From Terfezia claveryi (Eukaryota > Ascomycota > Pezizomycetes > Pezizales > Pezizaceae), in NCBI GenBank assembly GCA_015179025.1, contig WHUX01000536.1, positions 1 through 20,335 on the forward strand: a stretch of DNA of 20,335 nt, read 5' to 3'. Shown here in pieces: positions 1 to 8,878 of the stretch. The position numbers and the translations under genes were made by a program. Position 1 is the first letter of the stretch. Every line of letters begins with the position of its first letter. A model generated the notes under the pieces. That model worked only from the letters and a program-made list of their open reading frames with translations. It was not told the origin of the DNA and did not search any database.

Positions 1-483
1 GCATCTCTTGAGGTGGTATCTCAAGCCACCTTGCCAAGCGAAAAAGCCGAAGTATAGGCTGAGGCAGAAGTTGAGGTTGTTGAGGGAGGGAATTCGGATA
101 AGGGTGAAGATAAGAATAATAAGGTTGAGCAAGTTAGTGTAGCCAAAGACAAGGGGAAGAAAGTTGTTGGAAAGATTGTTGAAGCAAGGCCTGAAGTGGG
201 AAGGCTGATGACGAGGAAGAGGAGGAGAGAAGAGGAGAAGGAGGAAAAGAAGAGGAAGTTTAAGCTGGACATACCAGTTATCAATCTGGATGTTGATGAG
301 GGGGTAGATGAGCTTAAATGGAAGGCTGAGGATGAGGAGGATAAGGATGATGCTTTGGCAGTAGAAGGGGCAATCAGATCGTTGACGGCCGGGGAAGGGA
401 GGCTGAATAAGGAGACGTTAGTGTGGAGGTTAGAGAAGTTGTTGGAAGCTAGTAAGGCGGAAATGGTGGAAGATATGGATTAG
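1..483 (+). pseudogene. C-terminal part of a charged retrotransposon-associated ORF (E0)
   Basis: One reading frame runs from the window edge to a stop at 481-483, broken only by a TAG at 55-57 that lies before GCTGAG and could be a C-to-T change of CAG. The product is very rich in Lys and Glu. It holds a basic cluster resembling a nuclear localisation signal (TRKRRREEEKEEKKRK), then an acidic stretch, then a Leu-rich tail (LVWRLEKLLE) likely to form a short coiled coil. No catalytic motif is visible and I do not recognise a family. The region lies upstream of a polypurine tract and an LTR (2484-2690), with the Harbinger element in between, so it is probably the tail of the pol or an accessory ORF of that retrotransposon. 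The beginning is outside the window. Being an element ORF is inference from context. Confidence 0.45.
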
Positions 484-498
484 GGAGGTTTCTTTTGT

Positions 499-503
499 TA
501 TTA
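499..503. repeat. Target site duplication, left copy (TATTA)
   Basis: TATTA directly precedes the left terminal inverted repeat and is repeated at 2332-2336 directly after the right one. PIF/Harbinger elements usually duplicate 3 bp (TTA or TAA). The TTA core fits, but the visible direct repeat is 5 bp, and because the repeat ends can also pair through TA the exact boundary is ambiguous by 1-2 bases. Confidence 0.75.
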
Positions 504-522
504 GAGAGGTTTTGGACCCCTG
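504..522 (+). repeat. Left terminal inverted repeat of the Harbinger element
   Basis: GAGAGGTTTTGGACCCCTG here is the exact reverse complement of 2313-2331. Pairing stops inward of these 19 bp; outward it can be extended by two more bases (AG/TA), which overlap the target duplication. Confidence 0.9.
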
Positions 523-659
523 CACGCTAGATATCTTACAACCCATATAGCGCACTTTTAGCCCTGTAAGTAAAAAGATGCCAAAAAAGAGGTTTTGGTC
601 TCAGTGGATATCTCTCGTCTTATCTCCCATTAGTAATCATTAGCAAGCAACGACATATC

Positions 660-1919
660 ATGACGACCTCAGATAACATGCTTATGTTGGCGGCAACCCT
701 GACAGTGCGGTACATCAATGCACTTACAATGGATTTATCCGATGACGATAATGATGGGGACAATAATGATACACCCCAATACCGTCCTCCGATCAGCTAT
801 AAGAAGAAGAACTGGTCATTGATGGATTCAGGATGGGGTGATACAGAGTGCCTGGAATATCTGCGTTTCTCAAAGAGAGAGATTGCAGAACTTATCAGGG
901 AATTGAGGCTTGCAGAATGGGTTGATTTGCCAGTCAGGATGACTGGCGAGTATGCGAGGTGTGCAGAGCAAGGGCTTTGTATGTTGCTTTATCGACTTGC
1001 ATCACCGGGGCGCCTGAAGGATATGATGCAAATATTTGGCGTATCTCGGAGTCAAATCTCTTGTATGGTGACTGATCTTGCGGACTTTCTATATAAGAAG
1101 TATCACAGGAAGCTGATATGGGATCATGGACGACTGTCACTACAACAATTACATAAGTATGTGAATGCTATTGATGAGACTGTGGGGGAGTCGATGGAGA
1201 CTTGGGGATTTATTGATGGGACTGTTCGTCCAATTGCAAGACCTACAATAGATCAATAGCAATACTATTCAGGTCATAAGGGCTATCACGGGATTAAGTT
1301 CCAAAGTATTGTTACTCCAGATGGCCTCATTAGCAGCCTATATGGACCAGAATTCAGCCCAAAAGGTGATTGGAAGCTATGGCAGGAATCAGGTTTAGAA
1401 GACATATTACGGTGGGTATTTGGTGGCGGCAATCCAGCAAATCCAGCGAATCTAGCGAATCCAGCGAATCCAGCGAATCCAGCGAATCCAGCGAATCCAG
1501 CGAATCCAGCGAATCCAGCGAACTTGAATCCAGCGGACCCAGCGAACTTGAATTCAGCGGACCCAGCAAACCCAGCGGACCCAGCGGACCCAGCGGACCC
1601 AGCGGACCCAGCGGACCGAGGCAATCCTAGACATAAGCGGGTATATCTCTATGGTGACCCAGCATATGTACCTGCCTTTGGAATTAGAGGCCCATATCGA
1701 GCTGGAAGAGGTATTTTGAGTCCTGAGCAGGAAGCTTTCAATGTTGTCATGTCTAAATATCGCATTGTTGTGGAATGGGGATTTGCAAATGTGCTGAATC
1801 AATTTACATCCGGCGAATGGAATAACTATCGACATAACCTTCTTGCGAACATCCGCTCCTTGATGGCTAGTGATCTCTTTGAAGAGTATAGTAATATACT
1901 GCCAAAACGTGGTCTCTAG
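660..1919 (+). pseudogene. PIF/Harbinger DDE transposase with one in-frame stop and an internal repeat array
   Basis: One frame of 420 codons from ATG at 660 to TAG at 1917, interrupted by a TAG at 1257-1259. The family cuts and pastes DNA with a DDE nuclease fold. Order: acidic N-terminus (DLSDDDNDGDNND); a helix-turn-helix-like region around residues 110-150 (RLKDMMQIFGVSRSQIS); the first Asp in WGFIDGTV (residue 186, 1215-1217); then, past the stop, YYSGHKGYHGIKFQ; a 61-codon repeat array (1431-1613); the second Asp in YLYGDPAYVP (residue 333); and the Glu in VVEWGFANV (residue 372). All three catalytic acids are therefore present. The stop reads CAA-TAG-CAA where the family usually has a Gln/Arg-rich run before YSGHK; a single CAG-to-TAG change explains it. 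Without the array the spacing of the first two Asp would be near 86 residues. Leaky termination is the alternative to a dead gene. Confidence 0.85.
1431..1613 (+). repeat. In-frame 9-bp minisatellite in the transposase catalytic domain
   Basis: Ten units of AATCCAGCG with two variants (1431-1520), a 6-bp spacer AACTTG, one AATCCAGCG and one GACCCAGCG, AACTTG again, then seven units mostly GACCCAGCG (to 1613). The total is 183 bp, exactly 61 codons, reading NPA/NLA then DPA/PAD in the transposase frame. Both spacers are 6 bp, so the frame is never lost. It sits between the first and second catalytic Asp, just before the conserved strand that ends in GDPAY. Confidence 0.95.
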
Positions 1920-2075
1920 AGATTTCTCGATATACCGCTCTCCATTATTTGTACATAAGCGTATAAGCTGTAGTTTTAGCTGTGGAGTATAGTGTAGTCG
2001 TTTTGTTGTCTTAGAAGTCTCTGCTTGTGACTGCTCTGGGGTAGGATGTTCTGATATGGAGGTTGATTGAGACAT
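1554..2075 (-). CDS. Putative Myb/SANT-like DNA-binding protein (Harbinger ORF2)
   Basis: An antisense ORF is open from 2276 to 1554; ATG at 2075 is the more likely start because it sits just before the recognisable domain. Residues about 20-65 read RLHYTPQLKLQLIRLC, then NGERYIEKSLETTFWQYITIL and VRKKVMSIV, the LxLC...GxRY...FWxxIxxLL spacing of fungal transposon-associated DNA-binding proteins. In PIF/Harbinger elements such a protein brings the transposase to the inverted repeats. The gene is convergent with the transposase: the recognisable domain overlaps the transposase 3' end, and the rest is antisense to the catalytic region and the minisatellite, giving an (RWV)n tail. That tail may not be real; an intron or an earlier end cannot be excluded. 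Family call is tentative. Confidence 0.5.
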   Translation of the reverse strand: MSQSTSISEHPTPEQSQAETSKTTKRLHYTPQLKLQLIRLCTNNGERYIEKSLETTFWQYITILFKEITSHQGADVRKKVMSIVIPFAGCKLIQHICKSPFHNNAIFRHDNIESFLLRTQNTSSSSIWASNSKGRYICWVTIEIYPLMSRIASVRWVRWVRWVRWVRWVCWVR

Positions 2076-2312
2076 AACTATATGATTTATGTAAATTTTG
2101 ACAGTAGAGAGACAGAGTTGTGAAGAGATTTTGATGCCAAGACATGAGTCTAACTCTCTTAAGATGTTTGTTATTGAAGATAGGGCCAAGAAATCCATAA
2201 AAGATGTCTGGATATCGTTGTCATCTGGATATCTTTTAATCCCTGCCATCCTTAAGCACGAACCCAGAAGGTGCATTAGTTAGTCGCGTTACTGTGGTTA
2301 CAAGCTATTCTA

Positions 2313-2331
2313 CAGGGGTCCAAAACCTCTC
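2313..2331 (-). repeat. Right terminal inverted repeat of the Harbinger element
   Basis: CAGGGGTCCAAAACCTCTC is the exact reverse complement of 504-522 and is followed at once by the second TATTA (2332-2336). Confidence 0.9.
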
Positions 2332-2336
2332 TATTA

Positions 2337-2496
2337 CACAAGTGCTGGATTGTTTTGGATATATTATTTATTTCTTTTGTAGATGTATTTTTTTGCTTTT
2401 GCTATAGGGAAAAAGGGTAAAGAATTTGTAGTTTCGAGAGTTGAATGGATATTTAGGTGGCAATGGGGCTGCCTAAGTTTTAAGATGGGGGAGGAA
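2337..2496 (+). other. 3' untranslated end and polypurine tract of LTR element E0
   Basis: After the Harbinger insertion the interrupted 3' region resumes. It has no ORF of note and ends in the purine run GATGGGGGAGGAA (2484-2496), directly followed by TGTAGTGG. A purine tract immediately before an LTR primes plus-strand DNA synthesis in retroelements. Confidence 0.6.
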
Positions 2497-2690
2497 TGTA
2501 GTGGCTAGGAACTTATTTGTGATGAGAGTAACAGCAAAAGTTATTTTAGCTTAGTTTGTTAGCCTTGCTGGAAAGGTGGTATATTATGTGAGAGAATTCT
2601 TGTACTTGGACACACTCATTAAGAAATATACACATCATTTTTATGCGCACAAGGAAAGTGCTAGAATCTTCGCTCTGTTACCTTAAAACA
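2497..2690 (+). repeat. Short LTR (194 bp), probable 3' LTR of E0
   Basis: Begins TGTAGTGG after a polypurine tract and ends CCTTAAAACA, so the ends are TGT...ACA as in most LTRs. A weak TATA-like stretch lies at about 2580-2586. No second copy is in the window, so the right end is set only by the ACA end and could be off by a few bases. It is not related to the 1455-bp LTR family found further right. Confidence 0.5.
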
Positions 2691-2887
2691 ATTGATAGCC
2701 AGCTTCGTATGCCACTGTCGATTGTCTTTTACTTTTTCTTGAGCCTTTACTCTATCACTTGTGTATGTCGAGATACAATACTCCATGACGATTCTGCAAG
2801 ATACCAGTAGATTCCGCCAACTCATTCGACTCTTTGGACATCTAAGACAGTAATAGTTACTCTAACTATTTGCGATCTTCTTCATAC
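2691..2887. other. Unassigned spacer
   Basis: About 200 bp between the E0 LTR and the inverted LTR fragment B. I see no ORF, tRNA-like boxes, terminal repeats or convincing match to other parts of the window. It may be original flanking DNA of E0 or the remains of whatever truncated B. Confidence 0.4.
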
Positions 2888-3644
2888 TGTGGGTCACAAA
2901 TAGATTACCATTGGAAAGGTATCAATGCATAGAAGATTATAGAATCTTAGTTCATCTTGATACCCAAATTATTTATAGAGTTATTACCAATAATAGGTAA
3001 ACCTCCTCGTAGACCTATATGACCATATTAAAAGTCTTATATCTCCATGAGTTTAACTCCGATCATAAAAGGGATTGCAGAAATGGAATCAGGACGAAGA
3101 GTAGGCTTAGATAGAACGTTGGAATATTAAATTCGGAGAACTTTATGTTTTGGCCCTACCTTTAGCCTTTGTATAGGGTATACTCTCTTATAGTGTCACC
3201 AGACGCACTTTGGTCTAAAGTGCGCCCTCATAGCTTCATTTATTTATTTATTTTTACTGAATGATTTTGCTGCAATTCAGGGTAATAATTCAATATTCAG
3301 GGTAACGCCAAGACTTCAGGGTAACAGTTAATAGCTAGTATATATATGTATATAGATAGTATATTAATTTGGGTATAACTATTGAACCTTTAATCAGATA
3401 CTTATGAAACTAAAACCGTAGCTCCTTCAAGGGTCTATAGACATTCCATAAGGGTCTTAACCATCTAAGATGATTATAAAACATTTCGAGGTTCACACCC
3501 GTTTTATATACTTAACTTTTATAGATAAGTATTAGAAATATTTGCACTACACTCCTAAGAGTGTACCTAGAGTCTATACAGATTCTAGGGTCGTTCTATG
3601 AGGGCCCAAGTACCTTTGGTATAGCTGAATATTACCCCGTAATA
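2888..3644 (-). repeat. Partial LTR, minus orientation (copy B, A/C family)
   Basis: Reverse complement of roughly the first 757 bp of the LTRs at 4774 and 12619. The outer end is complete but mutated: where the family begins TGTCACGGGGTGACATCC, this copy (reverse strand) reads TATTACGGGGTAATATTC, all differences being transitions. The other end stops at about 2888 without a terminus, so the second half of the LTR and any internal part are missing. Its outer end touches integrase sequence of copy A at 3645 with no gap, as expected if B inserted into A in the opposite orientation. Confidence 0.85.
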
Positions 3645-4529
3645 TTTACAAGTTCATTTTGGATGGAGGTAATGCAGTTATTAGTAGTTGAGTTAGATAA
3701 GTCCACAGCATATCACCACCAAATCGAGGGTCAAACCAAACGAGTCAATTAGACTCTTGAGCATTATGTACGGAAGTATTGCTGTTGGGATCAGGATGAC
3801 TGGATCAAATTATTACAATTTGCAAAGTTCGGTTATAATAATACTATCCATTCTGGTACCAAACTTATACCATTCTTTGCCATATATGCTCAACACTCAG
3901 AAAATAATTTCCTGAACCCAATTGAAGCCTCAACCGAATCGAACAACCCTGAGGCAGTCAAGACAGTCGAAACCTTGGATGCAATAAGGGAGGCTATAAG
4001 GGAGAACATGAAGGCAGCGCAAGACCAAATATCTAAATATTACAATCTCAAGGTAGCAGAAAAGAAACTGATATTCAAAGTGGGAGATTGGGTCATGGTC
4101 AATGAAAAAAAGATTAAAACAAGGTTTCTGACCAAGAAGCTTGACTACAAGTTACAAGAAAAGTTTAGAATCAAACAGCTTATTGGCACTTATGCCTATG
4201 AGTTAGAGCTTCCTACAAGTACAGGCAAAACTCACTCAGTTTTTTATATTAGTATGTAGGAACCCTACCACCTTAACACGATTGCCGGTAGACACTCGCC
4301 AACACCCCCTCCAGTGTACCTCAAAGAATCGGAATACCAGATGGAAAAGGTTAGGACAAGTGAGCTCAGCAAGGGATAGGTTATGTATTTAGTCTCTTAG
4401 AAGAGTTATGGTCCTGATGACAATATATGGGAACCATATGAGAACCTGAAGGATGGAGCAGCCGATTTAATTCGAAAATTCCATCTGGATAATCCTTGTA
4501 AGCCTAGGGACCCTGATGTTATCTTGTGA
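3645..4529 (+). pseudogene. Chromovirus pol remnant: integrase end plus chromodomain (copy A)
   Basis: One continuous frame of about 295 codons without a frameshift but with four stops (3750, 4257, 4377, 4398). It starts inside the integrase catalytic core: TDGQTE of copy C is IEGQTK here, so the catalytic Glu is Lys (3738-3740). Next come the C-terminal integrase module (FKVGDWVMVN, and ISM-stop-EPYHLN), a Pro-rich linker and a chromodomain from about 4335 (EYQMEKVR ... [14 protein letters not shown]), ending at TGA 4527. Three of the four stops are explained by transitions when compared with copy C (CAG, CGG and TGG to TAG). Chromodomains of such integrases bind modified histone and steer insertion to heterochromatin. 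Everything upstream has been lost at the junction with B. Confidence 0.88.
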
Positions 4530-4773
4530 AGATTTTTCTTTTTTTCCTATTATTAGGCATTAGGTTTTTTGAATTATCTTTATGTTTTTGTTTTACCTGT
4601 ATTTCTTATGCCATATTGTCCCAGGGGTGCAATGAAATGTACGCAGCTATGTTTTAGCTGTCATACATGAGGACTGGTCCTCAAGCTCTATCCATTGTTA
4701 TTAGTAGCAATAATGATTCTGATTATATGATTAATTAGGTTCTTGCGGACAAGAACCTTAAGAAGGGAGAGAC
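4530..4773 (+). other. 3' UTR, hairpins and polypurine tract of copy A
   Basis: Non-coding and closely similar to 20104-20335 of copy C. It contains the inverted repeat TGAGGACTGGTCCTCA (4668-4683), then a hairpin with 9-bp arms AGGTTCTTG and CAAGAACCT around a CGGA loop (4737-4758), and then the purine run AAGAAGGGAGAGAC (about 4760-4773) directly before the LTR. Both inverted repeats are preserved in copy C. Confidence 0.75.
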
Positions 4774-6244
4774 TGTCACATGGTGACATCCAGCTCTATC
4801 AAAGGTACTTAGGCCATTATAAAATGACCCTAGGATCTATATAGACTCTAGGTATACTCTTAGCAGTATGGTGCAAATGTTTCTAATACTTGTCTATAAG
4901 AGTTAAGTATATGAAATGGATATGAACCTCGGAGTGGTTTACAATAATCCCGGATGGTTAAGACCCTTATGTAACATCCACAAACCCTTAAGGGAGCTAC
5001 GGTTTAAGTTTCATAATTACTCGATTAACGGTTAAATAGTTATACTCAGATTAATATGCTAACAATATGCATATATACTAGCTACATCAGCTGTTACCCT
5101 GAAGTCTTGGCATTACCCTGAAATAATCAAATATTGAAATATTACTCTGAACTGCAGGAAAATAATTCATTAAAAATAAATAAAAAAAGTGAAGCCCTGA
5201 GGGCGCACTTTAGACTAAAGTGCGTCCAGTGACACTATAAGGGAGTGCGCTTAAGCCAGAGGCTAAAGGTAGGGCCAAAATATAAAGTTCTCCGAATTTA
5301 ATGTTTCAAGGTTCTATCTAGGCTTACTCTTCGTCTTGATTCTATTTCAGCAATCTGTTTTATGATCGGAGTTAAACTCATGGAGATATAAGACTTTTTA
5401 ATATGGTCATATAGGTCCATGAGGAGATTTACTTTTTATTAGTAATAACTCTATAAATAATTTAGGTATCGAGATAAACTAAGATTCTATAATCTTCTAT
5501 GTATTGATACCATTCTAATGGTAATCTAATTGTGACCCACGGTTCTCTATTTATAGAGTTATGTGCAGCTGCAAATTATTTTCAATGGACACTAGACACT
5601 ATTAAGTGAATATTTCTGGAAATATAATTAAAAGCCTTCAAATATTGTTGGATGGTAATTCAATAGTATCGAGGATTGGTAACGTATCTGAAATTGAATT
5701 TAGTTGTCTCGGATAAGAATTCTTTAATAGAATAAGTGAGCCATAAGTAAAATATATATAACATGCAGACATAGGAATATTCTCTATATTTGAGTTAGTA
5801 ACCTGTGACAATAAGTATAGATAGCAACTGCATTAATAAAAGTGTAGATGGCATAACACTTAGGAAGAAATTCTAAGGTAACAGGTAGGCCCGCATTTTA
5901 TAAAATATTTTTATCATAAGAATATCTACGAACACCATGGGATATATATAGTGCAAGTAGTTCCGGTTGAATTTATTCTACCACTAGCAAGTATTCGAAA
6001 GCAAGAGCATCTTGAGGACATAAAGACTACAAAGTTCTAAGTCTTGAGTTAACTTAACATTTAAGGGATATAGGATATATTTTTTGTTGTAAAATAAGAT
6101 CTGTTATGAGGAACTACTGTTAGACTAAACTTTACTGCTATAGGATTGATATTCTGTGTTGCGGAATAGATATCGTTGTGGCAGGAAATTACGGCCATCC
6201 TAATAGTTACAAGAACGCCATCAGTTAATAAGACCCCTCTGATA
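4774..6244 (+). repeat. 3' LTR of copy A (about 1471 bp)
   Basis: Runs from TGTCACATGG, directly after the polypurine tract, to ...CTCTGATA, the mutated form of the family end CCGTGACA. It aligns along its full length with 12619-14073 and differs mostly by transitions, leaving it AT-rich. It keeps the TACCCTGAA array (5095-5151), a perfect 10-bp-arm palindrome (5204-5224), a TATA-like TATAAG (5236) and the 9-nt CTACAAAGT segment (6027-6035). It ends directly inside the C-terminus of the pogo-like transposase. Confidence 0.9.
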
Positions 6245-8100
6245 TTGAGTGAGATCTAGTTACATGAGGATGTAAAGTACATAGAGTAGATAGAATATGA
6301 ATAAAAGACCTCCAAGAGGGCCCTCTAAAAGGTGAGGGAGGGGTATAAGGGGTGATACCTCTCCGTATGGAGTGTAATGTAGTAGAAACAGTAATAATAG
6401 ACAAGGTAAAAGCAGTAGAAGAAGAAGAGCTTGAATCACTACCTCATTCATTTAATTCATTATCCGATACCTCAATAACTACTGGGGATTGGATTGTAAC
6501 CTTCTTGGCTTTGGTAGAATAACTTAGAGGCATTTGACTTACTGCTTGTTTTGCCTTTCTTTTCTTCATAGCTTGAGCTCAATTTAGATCTGCTACAGAT
6601 CGTTCCTTATATAACCTAGCCAAAGTTTTTCCATCAATTACTTCCCTATAACTCTTCTCAATATGCCTCTTATTCTCAGGAGCTGCCAACTTTACTGTTT
6701 CCTGCCATTTGCTAAAGGTAACTCGTTCAAGGTCCCGATCCTTATCTGCCATAATCCCAAAGTACTCCAACTATTCAATAATATCCAAAAGCTCTGCTTT
6801 GTCTATAAGACCCTTTCCTTTTAACATCAACTTAGCCTATCAGGTATGGTGGAGAAGATCACTTGAGTTCTTCAGAGTTGTAATTATTATAGTAGGGAGA
6901 GGCAATGAAAGATTTGAGATATATCTGTATGGAATATAATCTAGTACATATTGGGCATTGAATGGAATTAAACCTGCACCACGCTATCCTGCTGTAATAT
7001 TCTCTTCTGTATATGTCATATTTCGTGCCTCAACCAATAATAGAAGGAAATTTCCCTTCCAAATAGAAAAAAATGAGAAACGAGTTGTTCAATCTACTGC
7101 CTTCCCATATGCCTTCTATAGTAGGGAAAAGAGACCGACATTTAAGGGCTGAAGTAAATGGATACTATGTGGGGCTAAACAGTATGGCTTAATATTGACT
7201 TTATCACAATACTTAATAAATTCTAAAGTAATTTATAAATTGTATCCATCAATAATCAAAAGGCAGTAGAGAGATCTTGAAATAACTTATAGCTTTATTA
7301 CTTGATCAAAAGGTTTGAGCTATTCCATTCCTAGCTTACGACTTGTCCCCCCTTTTAGAGAAATTACAAATAGGTACTCTGCTGCTTCCAAATCCTCTTT
7401 TAGATGCTGATACTATCCCATATATCTTTTTGCTCCTTTATAAATGATCAATAGTAGTAATACCATTCTATTTCTATAAATTGTCTCAATAACTATAATT
7501 AGCTCTTAATTTCTATCTTGTGTAAGCTTGCTAGTTATTCCTCTTCCTGGCTGTCTACAAATAACTTTACATTGATTTAACTTGCTCATCATAAACCCTT
7601 TTTCATCCATATTGAACCACATATCTTCCGGAATATTAAATTTTTAGATAAGTCCACCTAGCCTCCAAAAGTGATCGGCTATAATCTTAGAATCACTGGC
7701 TTTAATATACTTATTATTGAATTTAAAGGAGAGCTTTACAACTAAATTCAGGTGTTTGTTAAGGAATCTTATGATTCAATTCTTACTAATGACTTGATCT
7801 AGATTATTGGGTTAATCTTGTAGGATTATAACTACTTCTCGTATATGCTTAATCTGTGGTGGAAAGCCTGCAAGCTCTAACCGATATATCTATTACATAA
7901 TAGTACTCTCCTCTGCTACTGTTACTAGTTGCTGGCTTTCATATGCCAATACTCTGGTTTGTTCTCTATGAAAACATTGTTGTAGGGTAGTATATACAAT
8001 ACCATTAATAGCAGCAGCCTTGAGGATCAATAGGTAGAGTCCAGATTTTAGTCCTTTGAGTGCACAAGCTATAGATAACTCCTTGTGATATGCTGACTTG
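6245..8100 (-). pseudogene. Fot1/pogo-like Tc1/mariner transposase, truncated at the C-terminus
   Basis: One frame on the minus strand stays in register for about 618 codons with at least fifteen stops and no frameshift. Order from the right: a psq-type helix-turn-helix (LKAAAINGIVYTTLQQ, near 8020), a CENP-B-type DNA-binding region (YESQQLVTVAEEST; LELAGFPPQIKHIREVV; RFLNKHLNLV), then the DDE_1 nuclease: first Asp in WFNMDEKGF (7605-7607), second in LIIDGYN (7248-7250), and APHSIHLLQPLNVG, where the family's third Asp is Asn (7140-7142, a GAT-to-AAT transition). A Lys-rich and Ser-rich tail follows and is cut at 6245 by the LTR of copy A. The protein must be inactive. No confirmed inverted repeats were found, because the left end is outside the retained sequence. 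Confidence 0.88.
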
Positions 8101-8655
8101 AGATTTCTAAACTTTATTCGACCTATTTCTTACTTTCGATAAGCTATTTAGCTCTCAAAAGAATTTACCTAATATTTTATATTATTTGTAGGTCATATAT
8201 ACCAGTCGTCCAATTCTCCATTAAATTTAATGCTCTAAGTAGTCAAACCTAAGGATGATGTGTTGTTAATCCATAAACCATAGTGTTGCCACACTTGCCC
8301 TGTATTTATTGGTTGTAGACCCCTGTTGCTACTCTTATTACTAGTGCATAGGGGCTGATCTACATCCTGGTGGTGATCTACATCCTAAGGATAGATAGTA
8401 GAGGCAGAAATAGTAATAGCTTGAGGGTGCAGATGTACAAGATAAGGTGCCATGGCGCTGTTGCACAATACTGAACCCTAGGGCACCAACCTTTTAAGTA
8501 CAATATCAGAGCATAGATCACATCAACAGGTGGCCATTATAGTTCATGGGGCGACTAGGCATCCAAGGGGTTGGTGTAGTCCAATAAGAGACCTAGAGAG
8601 GCATTGAGGCAAGGAAAAATCTTTCATGATGTAGGCAGTCCTACGAAGTCCGAGA
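8101..8655. other. Upstream region of the pogo copy, non-coding
   Basis: No supported gene. It probably contains the pogo element's 5' non-coding end; a possible inverted-repeat tip reads, on the minus strand, CAGTATTGTGCAACAGCGCC (about 8454-8473), but no partner exists at the other end and the expected flanking TA is not clear. A short direct repeat of TGATCTACATCCT occurs twice at about 8357-8390. Confidence 0.35.
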
Positions 8656-8878
8656 TTTGCTAGTGAGTCCACATACCTAGTTATATGTATATATAGTGAT
8701 AAAGGATATCTTAAGAGTACACTTACAGAGTCCTAAGAGCAATTAGCAATACCTCTACATAGAGTTTGCTAGTTTTCAAGTGAGTTGACTTACCTAGCTA
8801 TATCTATAATTGATAGGGGATACCTTAGGAGGGCATTTGTACAGTCCTAAAAGTAATTAGCAATACCTCTATATAGAG
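8656..8878. repeat. Tandem duplication, two units of about 110 bp
   Basis: Unit 1 (8656-8764) and unit 2 (8765-8878) both start TTTGCTAGT, share TACCTAG(T/C)TATAT in the middle and end in a close match around AATTAGCAATACCTCTA and ATAGAG. They differ by many substitutions and small indels, so the duplication is old. No coding capacity. Confidence 0.75.

Larger units (their letters stand above)
504..2331 (+). mobile_element. PIF/Harbinger-like DNA transposon, apparently complete
   Basis: The element is 1828 bp between perfect 19-bp inverted repeats, flanked by TATTA. It carries a DDE transposase on the plus strand and, facing it, a smaller ORF that looks like the DNA-binding partner protein typical of this superfamily. 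The ends match perfectly and the transposase has one internal stop, so the insertion looks recent compared with the degraded elements further right. It sits in the 3' untranslated region of LTR element E0, between that element's ORF stop at 483 and its polypurine tract at about 2484. Confidence 0.85.

Noticed and set aside
21..284. Minus-strand ORF rich in Leu, Ser and Phe, which looks like a membrane protein.
   Set aside because: It is the antisense of a Lys/Glu-rich coding frame; AAG/GAG codons read backwards give Leu, Phe and Ser.
1286..1630. Several ORFs in other frames through the 9-bp array (Ser/Glu-rich, Gly/Phe/Ala-rich, Leu/Asp/Ser-rich).
   Set aside because: A 9-bp repeat without stop codons is open in many frames; only the transposase frame continues into conserved motifs on both sides.
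2098..2283. Small plus-strand ORF at the right end of the Harbinger element.
   Set aside because: Short, no domain, and antisense to the possible upstream part of ORF2.
6260..6451. Minus-strand Leu-rich ORF with apparent membrane segment.
   Set aside because: It is out of frame with the pogo transposase, whose Ser-rich tail (TCT repeats) reads as Leu in this frame.
6709..7152. Plus-strand ORFs over the pogo region.
   Set aside because: They are antisense to recognisable transposase motifs and have no features of their own.
8441..8473. Possible pogo terminal inverted repeat.
   Set aside because: No partner at the other end (cut by copy A) and no clear TA duplication, so it is only mentioned and not called.
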